Below, piece after piece: positions 20,433-28,785 of a DNA stretch of 64,000 bases (positions within the stretch are counted from its first letter, which is position 1; the number at the start of each line of letters is the position of its first letter). The notes under the pieces were generated by a model. It saw nothing but the letters and a program-made list of their open reading frames with translations, was not told where the DNA came from and made no database searches. Source of the DNA: Nitrospira sp. Lineage in GTDB: Bacteria > Nitrospirota > Nitrospiria > Nitrospirales > Nitrospiraceae. Position numbers and translations under genes: made by a program. Location of the stretch: positions 325,905 through 389,904 of the forward strand of contig SWDN01000003.1 of NCBI GenBank assembly GCA_005116775.1, written 5' to 3'.

Positions 20433-21425
20433 ATGAACTGGATAAGAGCCATCGCCGGTGTCCTTGTGTTGTGGTCGAGTGCTGCGTGGGGTGCCACGTT
20501 GACGTGGAATGCCAACAATGAACCGGACCTGGCAGGATATCGCGTCTATCGATGCAGTCAGCAGCCCTGCACGCAAACGTCTGGTAATGCGTCTTCTCTC
20601 GCCACACTGGGAACGGCAACGAGTTTCAATATCGGAACGCCGGCAGTGACTCAGTACTATTTCATTACGGCCTATGATTCGGCTAATAATGAGTCGAGCG
20701 CAAGCGGTCTCGCAACCTACACACCCGCCGGAGCTCCGCCACCAGTCGTGCCACCGGTCATCGGGGCAAGTCCGACAAGCCTCTCCTTTGCTTCGACACA
20801 GGGTGGCGCCAACCCTGCGACCCAGACCTTGAGCATCAGCAATACGGGGGGCGGCATGCTCAGCTGGACCACCAGTGAGAATGCCGCCTGGTTGACGCTG
20901 AGTCCATCTTCGGGGACCGGAAACGGAGCCGTGACATTGACGGTGACCACTGGCAGCTTGGCAGCCAGTACGTATCGCAGCACTGTGACAATAAACGCCT
21001 CAGGAGCCTCTTCAGTCAGCGTACCGGTGACGCTCATTGTCGCAACAGCCCCAGTGCCACCGGCCATCGGGATGAGTCCTACGAGCCTCTCCTTTACCAC
21101 AACGCCGGGCGCCAGCCCCGCGACCCAGACCTTGAACATCAGCAACCAGGGGGGCGGTACCTTAACCTGGGCGGCAAGCGATAATGCCCCCTGGCTGACG
21201 TTGGATCGGATTTCCGGCACAGGCAATAGCGTGGTGACAGTAACTGCGGCAGGCGCCTCGACCGTCGGAACTTACAATGGCAGTATCACGCTCAGTGCCA
21301 TCGGAACCTTCTCGGTCACCGTGCCGGTGACGTTAACCATTGTCGCTACAGCCCCCCCTCCACCGCCGCCTCCCCCGGCAGCCCCACCGACTCCAAGCGG
21401 CCTGTACATCAGTGCCGTACAGTAA
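20433..21425 (+). CDS. Secreted protein with fibronectin-III-like domain, two BACON-like repeats and a proline-rich C-terminus
   Basis: Signal peptide MNWIRAIAGVLVLWSSAAWGA; repeats SPTSLSFASTQGG..ATQTLSISNTGGGMLSWTTS..AAWLTLSPSSG and SPTSLSFTTTPG..ATQTLNISNQGGGTLTWAAS..APWLTLDRISG. Confidence 0.8.
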   Translation: MNWIRAIAGVLVLWSSAAWGATLTWNANNEPDLAGYRVYRCSQQPCTQTSGNASSLATLGTATSFNIGTPAVTQYYFITAYDSANNESSASGLATYTPAGAPPPVVPPVIGASPTSLSFASTQGGANPATQTLSISNTGGGMLSWTTSENAAWLTLSPSSGTGNGAVTLTVTTGSLAASTYRSTVTINASGASSVSVPVTLIVATAPVPPAIGMSPTSLSFTTTPGASPATQTLNISNQGGGTLTWAASDNAPWLTLDRISGTGNSVVTVTAAGASTVGTYNGSITLSAIGTFSVTVPVTLTIVATAPPPPPPPPAAPPTPSGLYISAVQ

Positions 21426-21480
21426 GACCTGTTGAATGTAGGGATCAGTAACGTGTTCTTACAGGATAGCTGAGCGAGGT

Positions 21481-21544
21481 GGGTTGATCTGGTTCATCTG
21501 GTTGGTCTCGTTTGTTTGGTTGAACGAGACCAACCAGATAACGG
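21481..21544. repeat. 9-bp-period inverted-repeat element, copy 4
   Basis: tgatctggttcatctggttggtctcgtttgtttggttgaacgagaccaaccagataacg; central GTTGGTCTCGTT/AACGAGACCAAC is a perfect inverted repeat. Confidence 0.85.
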
Positions 21545-21576
21545 TCTTCTTCTGGCGGACTTTTTTGAGCATCCTG

Positions 21577-23160
21577 CTAGGCTCGACCGCCGTCAAAACC
21601 GGTATCTCGCCATTTTTCCAGCAGCGCAATGCGGCGCACGAGCTGCGCGACGGTTGCCTGATCGACTCGGCCACCGGTTCGTTTGATGAGTTCTGCATTG
21701 AGTCGGCGATGATCGATCCCAACCTTTCGCGCCACAGCGCCGACGAGGGCGCGATGCAGATCCCGCAACTCATTTTTCTTGTCATGGAGCGGCACGCTCA
21801 ATTCCACAGCATCTTTGCCGGAGCCTACCGATTCCACTTCATCTCCTCCAATGAGTGCATCCATCCTGGCTACCCCATGCAAGGGGATGTACTCTTTCAA
21901 GGACGTGGCGGCTGTACCGAACAATGTTCGCTGCACGGAGGGCATGACGTCCTCCAGTACATGGTCTCGTTCAGCCTTGATCTGTCTTGCATAGTGAACA
22001 AGCGTGGCGTCTTTCGGAAGATAGAGCCAAGCCCGCTGCGGCATCGGCACATGCTCTTGCATCCGGACGAATCGCCCGACGACTTGCCGGAAATACATTT
22101 CTGTCAGGACGTTTGTGGCATAGACGCCGATACGGAGCCTCGGAATATCGACACCCTCGCTCACCATGTTCACCGCGACGAGCCACTGCTGGGTCTTATG
22201 ACGCGCAAACGTGGCAATCGTTTTTGAGGCAGACGGATCGTCTGAAATAGCCACCTGCGCGCAGCTTCCCGTGATACGTTCCACCAGATTCGCCACCTGC
22301 CTGGCATGGTCCTGATTCATGGCGACGATAAGCCCACCGGCATCCGGCTGCTCCTGTTTGCGGAGCCGACGCAACTCGGCATGAGCATCGGTGATGACCG
22401 GGCCCAGCCAGCTATCTTGCAAGAGTGCGGTCTTCAGCCGCTCACGCTGCAACTCGAAGGTGAGCCCATCCTCAAACGTCGCTCGATGTTCCCGACCTTC
22501 CGAGAGCCACGTCAATTCTCCCTCGTAACTCGGAAAGAGAATCGGACGGCAGACGCATTCGCGAATCGCGTCGGCATACCCATACGTGAAGTCAGCCAGG
22601 CTTTCTCCCTGCTCATACGTCACGTAGGGAATCGGGTTATTGTCGGAGCGAAAGGGAGTGCCAGATAGGGCCAGACGAAACACCGCCTCTTCGAATGCCT
22701 CCCGCAACGCATTGCCCCAATCCTTTCCTTCGCCCGCATGATGCAACTCGTCGAAGATGAGCAGTGTGGGACGATTCCGGCACGCTCGCTGAAATACGCC
22801 AGGCGCAAGACAGACTTGTTGATACGTCACGACTGCGCCATGGTAATCGCGCGCTTCAATAGCCTGCTCGTTCGTCAGAGCCGGGTCCAGTTGAATTCCC
22901 ACCAGGCCGGCAGCGGTCGCCCATTGCGTGCGCAGATGATTGGTCGGACAGATGACCAGCACACGGCTGACCACGCGATCTGCCAAATACTGATGGGCAA
23001 TCCGAAGGGCGAAGCGTGTTTTTCCTGAAGCGGGCGTCGCCGTTGCAAGAAAATCAGGGCGAGCATGAGTGAGCACGCTCGACACCGCGCGGGCCTGCCA
23101 TTCACGCAGTTTTGCCGTCCAGGGAGACAGAGTCACAAGATCCTCCACCGATGGGGACAC
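21577..23160 (-). CDS. SF2 DEAD/DEAH-type helicase
   Basis: ATPASGKTRFAL (motif I), LLIFDELHHAG (II), LALSGTPFRSD (III), VGRFVRMQ (VI). Confidence 0.85.
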   Translation of the reverse strand: MSPSVEDLVTLSPWTAKLREWQARAVSSVLTHARPDFLATATPASGKTRFALRIAHQYLADRVVSRVLVICPTNHLRTQWATAAGLVGIQLDPALTNEQAIEARDYHGAVVTYQQVCLAPGVFQRACRNRPTLLIFDELHHAGEGKDWGNALREAFEEAVFRLALSGTPFRSDNNPIPYVTYEQGESLADFTYGYADAIRECVCRPILFPSYEGELTWLSEGREHRATFEDGLTFELQRERLKTALLQDSWLGPVITDAHAELRRLRKQEQPDAGGLIVAMNQDHARQVANLVERITGSCAQVAISDDPSASKTIATFARHKTQQWLVAVNMVSEGVDIPRLRIGVYATNVLTEMYFRQVVGRFVRMQEHVPMPQRAWLYLPKDATLVHYARQIKAERDHVLEDVMPSVQRTLFGTAATSLKEYIPLHGVARMDALIGGDEVESVGSGKDAVELSVPLHDKKNELRDLHRALVGAVARKVGIDHRRLNAELIKRTGGRVDQATVAQLVRRIALLEKWRDTGFDGGRA

Positions 23161-23408
23161 TCTGAGCTACCCCCGATTTCGTACTGTCTCTCATTGGAGA
23201 CTCTGCAAATTGCGCCATCACTCGACAAAGCGCATCACGCATCTCCAGCCCTGCCAATCTGCACTCTTTCGCTTCACGCTGTATTCAAAGGAAATTCGGG
23301 GAATGAAACGGAGCAGCAATCGGCACTTTTCTTGCGTTGCTTCTTCCTTACTTTATGATAGACGCAGCCTTACTGAGTCTGTCTCACAAGAGGACCTCTC
23401 GTAGCCGA

Positions 23409-25577
23409 ATGGAAAATCAGACCCCTATTGCCAAGACTCCATCCGTTTTCGGTCATGCGCCCTCGCTCATTTCCGTCACGACAAACCGATTTCCTGTGTG
23501 GATGAGCCGTCATCCTATTCAATGGCTCGTCTCCGTGGCCGCTCTCATCGCGCTGCTGACGCTGCTATGCCTGGGCTGGATCGCGTACACGGTCCAGCAT
23601 GGGCTCATCCAGTCCAGTGGGGAGCGCCTCGTACAAGCAGCCACACATGCCGCACAGCAGTTAGACTCATCAATCCTGGAACGATATCGCGATATACAGC
23701 TCCTCTCGACGACTCCGATGGTCCAAGGCCAGAGCCCAGAGGCGCTGAAGGCCTATCTCCGCAGACTGGCGCGCAGCCATCCAGCCTATCGATGGATTGG
23801 TGTCACAGATTCGCAAGGAAAAATTATTGCCTCAACAGATCCCTCCCTCGATTCACCGGACCAGAGCCGGCATCTCTGGGTTCAGCAAGCACGCACCCTT
23901 ACCGACGCGAACATTCTGGACGCACAGACAGGCGAAACATCTGGAGAGACCTTGGCTATCACGATCGTCGCGCCCCTACATAGTCCCGATCGGAAATTTC
24001 TCGGCGCCATCTCGGCAGTGCTGGACATCCCTTCTCTGATGACCCCCCTGAACACGACGGTAGATACGCTCAAGAGCTCCGAATGGACCGGAAAATCGCA
24101 TGTGGAATATCATGTCGTCAACAAGAACGGTGATCTGGTGGCCAGCTCGACGGTGTACGAGGGTGGCAATCTTAAACAGCTCGGCCTCCCTTCAGCAGCA
24201 TTAGTGAAGCAACAAGAGCGGGGTTTCATCGAGGAGACGGATCTTCACCGCGGCATCTCCGTCATTACCGCCTATGCGCAGGTTGCCGTAGCCAACACCG
24301 CCCCTCCTCAATCCTGGGGCATCTTGATTCATATCGATCGTGAAAATGTCCTGACCCCTATTCGGTCGTTTCTTAAGGAATTGTCGGTCCTGGCCATTCT
24401 GATACTTCTTCCCTTGCTTGGTCTTGTGTTGGGAATGACCAAGACGCTTCACGAAGAATTGAGCGCCACAAAACGGGAATTCCAGCGAGCCTCCGACGCA
24501 GAAACGGTGCTCAGGAAACGAACCGAGACTCTCCATGCGCTGATCGTGGCCGCACAGTGTTTGGCCGCTGAACAACATATCGACGGATTGCTCCGCCAAC
24601 TCCTTCATCTGGCAAAGCAGAACACCGGCGCGCGGTATGCAGCCCTTGTTATTTACGAAGGCAATACGCATGCATCGATACAGTTCTTGACCGCTGGAAC
24701 CGATGAGGCAGCGGCCCACGCCATCCGGCTGATTCCGTTCAGTCAGATAACGCAGGAATTCCTCAGACAAGGGAATGGCGTCATCCGTCTGGCTCATCTG
24801 AGAGCACATTGGGACGCCAGCGAGCTTCCCCAAGAGCATGCCCCTTTGACGTCATTTCTCGGCGTACAGATTCGGTGCCATGACCAATCCTTCGGCCACC
24901 TCTCTCTCGCTAACAAAGCGACGCCTCACGGCGACAAAGGCGAGTTCAGCGCCATGGACGAACAGCTTCTCATCACCCTCGTCGCCCAGGCCGGCACCGC
25001 AATCCAGAATCTGCAACTTCTCCATGACTCCAAGCAGCAGGCCAGACACGATTCCTTGACCGGGTTGCTGAATCATTCGACGACATTGACAGTCTTAACC
25101 CAGGAACTTTTACGGGCGGAACGAAGCCGTCAACCTCTTGCAATCCTCATCGCCGACCTCGACCATTTCAAGCAAGTCAACGATACCTACGGCCATCTCA
25201 TAGGCGATCTTGTCCTTCGAGAAACTGCAAAGCGCCTCCGCGAAGCCTCACGCCTCTACGATCTCGTCGGACGGATCGGCGGCGAAGAATTCTTGATCGT
25301 CGTTCCCAATTGCGATCTGGATGCGTTACGAGAATGCGCCGAACGCTTTCGATCATCCATCAGCAACCAGCCGTTCGAGACACAGAACGGACCACTTGCC
25401 GTCACAGTGAGTATCGGCGCAACGGTCTGGTCGTCCGAACACCCGGTGAGCCAAGACCTCTTGCGCAAGATGGCCGACTACGCTCTCTACCGCGTCAAAC
25501 ATAACGGCAGGAACGGGGTAGACATCGTTCCTCACCCGCAGGTAGTTGAGATGAACGAGATGAGAAAAACAGCGTAA
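23409..25577 (+). CDS. Membrane diguanylate cyclase: dCache/PDC-like sensor, GAF, GGDEF (GGEEF)
   Basis: TM1, extracytoplasmic sensor, TM2; LADLDHFKQVNDTYGHLIGDLVL...GRIGGEEFLIVVP; ATG at 23409. Confidence 0.9.
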   Translation: MENQTPIAKTPSVFGHAPSLISVTTNRFPVWMSRHPIQWLVSVAALIALLTLLCLGWIAYTVQHGLIQSSGERLVQAATHAAQQLDSSILERYRDIQLLSTTPMVQGQSPEALKAYLRRLARSHPAYRWIGVTDSQGKIIASTDPSLDSPDQSRHLWVQQARTLTDANILDAQTGETSGETLAITIVAPLHSPDRKFLGAISAVLDIPSLMTPLNTTVDTLKSSEWTGKSHVEYHVVNKNGDLVASSTVYEGGNLKQLGLPSAALVKQQERGFIEETDLHRGISVITAYAQVAVANTAPPQSWGILIHIDRENVLTPIRSFLKELSVLAILILLPLLGLVLGMTKTLHEELSATKREFQRASDAETVLRKRTETLHALIVAAQCLAAEQHIDGLLRQLLHLAKQNTGARYAALVIYEGNTHASIQFLTAGTDEAAAHAIRLIPFSQITQEFLRQGNGVIRLAHLRAHWDASELPQEHAPLTSFLGVQIRCHDQSFGHLSLANKATPHGDKGEFSAMDEQLLITLVAQAGTAIQNLQLLHDSKQQARHDSLTGLLNHSTTLTVLTQELLRAERSRQPLAILIADLDHFKQVNDTYGHLIGDLVLRETAKRLREASRLYDLVGRIGGEEFLIVVPNCDLDALRECAERFRSSISNQPFETQNGPLAVTVSIGATVWSSEHPVSQDLLRKMADYALYRVKHNGRNGVDIVPHPQVVEMNEMRKTA

Positions 25578-25635
25578 CCGCTCTATCGCTCCTCCACTAC
25601 GCAAGAGCACAGAAGATCCGTAACCCACCAATTCG

Positions 25636-26319
25636 TTATCCCCATCGCATTTTTAATTCAGGGAACTTTGCCTTGTAATCGGCATGACTGGTACGAATCA
25701 CATTCAAGGCTTCTTCGCGACCATACAGGCTCGTAATTTCCACTTTATGCTGGATAGTGCCAGGCGCACTTTTGTAGGTTAGGAAATAGTGCTGCAGTCG
25801 GTCGATGAGCGACAATGGAACCTGGCTGATATCGGTATAGCTTCCGTAGGTCGCATCATCTTTCATGACGGCGATAATTTTGTCATCCGCTTCGCCATCG
25901 TCGGCCAAACTGAACCCTCCAATAGGCAAGGCCGTGAGAAGAATGTCGCTGTGTGGAATGGTCTTCTCAGTAAGCACACAGATATCGAGGGGATCACCAT
26001 CCCCCACAACGCCCGTACGCTTAGCTCGTGCGGCAAACAATGCTGCGACGCCTTCACCGGAATAGGTTTGTGGCACCAGTCCATAATAGACAGGACAATA
26101 ATTGGAGAAGCGCTGAGGTCGATCAACTTTGAGGAAACCACTTACCTTATCAACTTCATACTTCACCGTATCAGTCGGCACGATTTCAATGTATGCCGTC
26201 ACCACTTCCGGGGCCTGGTCTCCAATAGGAACCCCATGCCAGGGATGCGCTCTGAACATCAGGCTCATCAGTCGTAGCACAGAATCGGCTTGGTTGCCGC
26301 TCATAACTTCTCCCTCCAT
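25636..26319 (-). CDS. ppa: Inorganic pyrophosphatase family protein
   Basis: KYEVDKVSGFLKVDRPQ...YCPVYYGLVPQTY...GDGDPLDICVLTE...DDKIIAV. Confidence 0.88.
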   Translation of the reverse strand: MEGEVMSGNQADSVLRLMSLMFRAHPWHGVPIGDQAPEVVTAYIEIVPTDTVKYEVDKVSGFLKVDRPQRFSNYCPVYYGLVPQTYSGEGVAALFAARAKRTGVVGDGDPLDICVLTEKTIPHSDILLTALPIGGFSLADDGEADDKIIAVMKDDATYGSYTDISQVPLSLIDRLQHYFLTYKSAPGTIQHKVEITSLYGREEALNVIRTSHADYKAKFPELKMRWG

Positions 26320-26559
26320 TGACTGCTCTGAAAATAGGAGCCGACTGCGTAGGACGGATGGGTATTGGACAGGAGGAGAGTTGTAGCTGTCGCCCAGCGA
26401 TCCAGACCCACACTATTGCGCACCGATCATCGTGTCTCGCACGAAGTCTCAGGCTACTATCAGACTTAGATAACCCTCTGGGACTTCCTAATTCTTCTTA
26501 AAAAGGCTGGCATGGTGACCCTCCACTACAGGCATTAAACGAACCTGGGGAACCTTCAG

Positions 26560-28326
26560 CTACCTCCCACCCCGTGGTTGCTCCAGAAACAGTCGCACCG
26601 CTACTTTCTGCCCTTTGATTCTGGTTCGACTGAGAGTTGCGATAATCTCTCGTGCCAAGACTTCAGGCACCTCTACCAGTGAAAACCGATCCATCACTTC
26701 GACAGCCCCGATCACGTTTGAATTAAGTCCGGCCTCGTTAGCAATCGCCCCGACGAGATCGCCTGGCCTGATACCGGCTTCCTTGCCTGCGCCGATATAC
26801 ACCTTGGCCATACCCGCTGTCCGTCCACCGCGACTAGGCTGGGTGAAGGATCTGCCAGGCCCTTCTCTGGGCATCATGCCGCCAGCCCGACCTCGTGGAT
26901 CTCCCATGGGACGGCGAGCCATTGACGGCCTCTCCGGAGGCCTGGACGACAGTGCCGGGATATCCTGTTCTTTGCGCTCCCCACCCTGTATGCGAAAAAG
27001 GAGTTTCATAGCTGCCGCCGCCACCTCCAGAGGATCTCCCTGTTCGGTGAGCGATGCCGCCACGGCCCGGAACAGGTCCAGGTCGCCGGCTGCAAGCACC
27101 TCTTCAATGGCACTCTTGGTTCGCGCAAGCCGCTTTGTGCGAAGGTCTGCGACGGTCGGCACTTGCGTGACGACAATTTTGGCTTTCGTAAGCTGCTCGA
27201 TGTTCCACAACAGCCGTTGCTCGCGCGGGTCGATGACGGTGATCGCCGCTCCCTCACGCCCAGCCCGCCCCGTCCGACCGATCCGATGGACATAGCTCTC
27301 CGGCGATGTGGGCAGATCGTAGTTCACCACGTGCGAGACAGACGGAATATCCAGCCCTCGCGCCGCCACATCGGTGGCGATCAGGAGTTCGGTCTGCCCG
27401 GACCGGAACGAATTCATCACGCGATCGCGCTGAGGCTGATTCATCCCGCCATGGATGGCTTCGGCCTTGTGCCCACGTCCTGTCAACATGGCGGTGAGTT
27501 CATCCACTTCGATCCGCGTGCGGCAAAACACGAGAGCCGACTTCGGAGCTTCCATATCCAAAATGCGAGCCAGCGCCGCTTCTTTATACTGCCGAGCCAC
27601 GATATAGGCTGTTTGATGGACACGCGGCGCAGCCCCCGCTTTGAGCGGCTCCTTAGCGATCTTGATCTCGACCGGTTCCTTGAGATGGCGTTTGGCAATG
27701 GCGGCGATCCGTGACGGCATGGTGGCGGAGAACAGCGCGGTCTGCCGCTCTTTAGGCGTCTGTTCCAAAATAGCGTCTAGATCCTCGGCAAATCCCATGT
27801 CCAGCATCTCATCAGCTTCATCCAGCACGACCGTCTGAATCGTCTTGAGCTGCAAGGTCTTTCGTCGGATATGATCCAGCGCCCGTCCGGGCGTTGCGAC
27901 GATGACATCGACCCCGCGCCTGAGCGCATGGAGCTGCGGGCCGATGGCCTGCCCTCCGTAGATCGGAAGCACCGAAACCCGCAACTCTTTGCCATAGCGT
28001 GTGACGGCTTCGCCGACCTGTATGGCCAACTCTCTGGTCGGTACAAGGATCAGTGCGGAGGGACAGCGCCGCGCTGAATGGGCGATGCGCTGGACCAGCG
28101 GCAACGTGAAGGCCGCCGTCTTACCAGTTCCGGTCGCCGCTTGGCCCAAGAGATCGCGGCCAGCCAACAACGGAGGGATAGCTTCCCGTTGGATCGGCGT
28201 GGGCTCTTCATAGCCCAACGTGTCGAGGGTGGTCAGCAAGGCTGCTTCCAAGCCCAGCGCCGCGAAACCTGGAGAAAAGCCCTTCGCAGACGTTTCTGTC
28301 GGTGGATGCGTGGTGTCATGCTTCAT
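26560..28326 (-). CDS. DEAD-box RNA helicase with C-terminal DbpA-type RNA-binding domain
   Basis: ATGTGKTAAFTLPL, PTRELAIQV, VLDEADEMLDMGF, SATMP, HRIGRTGRAGREG; C-terminal YIGAGKEAGIRPGDLVGAIANEAGL. Confidence 0.93.
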   Translation of the reverse strand: MKHDTTHPPTETSAKGFSPGFAALGLEAALLTTLDTLGYEEPTPIQREAIPPLLAGRDLLGQAATGTGKTAAFTLPLVQRIAHSARRCPSALILVPTRELAIQVGEAVTRYGKELRVSVLPIYGGQAIGPQLHALRRGVDVIVATPGRALDHIRRKTLQLKTIQTVVLDEADEMLDMGFAEDLDAILEQTPKERQTALFSATMPSRIAAIAKRHLKEPVEIKIAKEPLKAGAAPRVHQTAYIVARQYKEAALARILDMEAPKSALVFCRTRIEVDELTAMLTGRGHKAEAIHGGMNQPQRDRVMNSFRSGQTELLIATDVAARGLDIPSVSHVVNYDLPTSPESYVHRIGRTGRAGREGAAITVIDPREQRLLWNIEQLTKAKIVVTQVPTVADLRTKRLARTKSAIEEVLAAGDLDLFRAVAASLTEQGDPLEVAAAAMKLLFRIQGGERKEQDIPALSSRPPERPSMARRPMGDPRGRAGGMMPREGPGRSFTQPSRGGRTAGMAKVYIGAGKEAGIRPGDLVGAIANEAGLNSNVIGAVEVMDRFSLVEVPEVLAREIIATLSRTRIKGQKVAVRLFLEQPRGGR

Positions 28327-28467
28327 AGAATTTTTTGGCAGCCTTTGTAAATCGTTTCCAGCGTGATTGATGACCAAACGATGACCGACTTCGCTTTCAC
28401 TCTCTTACTCAAGCGAGTGGGCCAAGGTTGCTCTCCAATTGTGCACGTCTTTCTCACCCTCTTCATC

Positions 28468-28535
28468 CTTCGGAGGCCGCGCGTTGCGCGAGCACGGGAG
28501 AGCACCTGGCCCTACTCGCTTCTCTCCTCTGGCAG
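28468..28535. repeat. CCGCGCGTTGCGCGAGCAC intergenic repeat, copy d
   Basis: Shared 19-nt core with 18165-18183. Confidence 0.65.
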
Positions 28536-28718
28536 TTGGATCGGCCCTGCCCACTCCCCTTTGGCCAGCATTACTTCCTGAAATCCGCCATCTGGCCATT
28601 GAAACTGTCCAACCTCGTCGATTTGCACAATGAACGCATCCGCTTCGTGCGCCGGACCACGAAACCAATACCAGCCGGCTGCCGTCGGCTTATCCTTAGC
28701 CCATCGATAGTCCACCAT
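28512..28718 (-). CDS. Small hypothetical protein (68 aa)
   Basis: Plausible folded sequence WAKDKPTAAGWYWFRGP...VGQFQWPDGGFQEVMLAKGEWAGPIQLPEE; divergent from hrpB. Confidence 0.55.
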   Translation of the reverse strand: MVDYRWAKDKPTAAGWYWFRGPAHEADAFIVQIDEVGQFQWPDGGFQEVMLAKGEWAGPIQLPEERSE

Positions 28719-28785
28719 GCGTCTGTTTCCGTTTCGCTCTCATCACGAGTCTGATAGAGTCTCTCGTGTGAAGCACGACCCTATC

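Noticed and set aside
21577-23160. Phage-defence helicase system
   Set aside because: A single SF2 helicase with no nuclease, methylase or other defence partner in the flanks.
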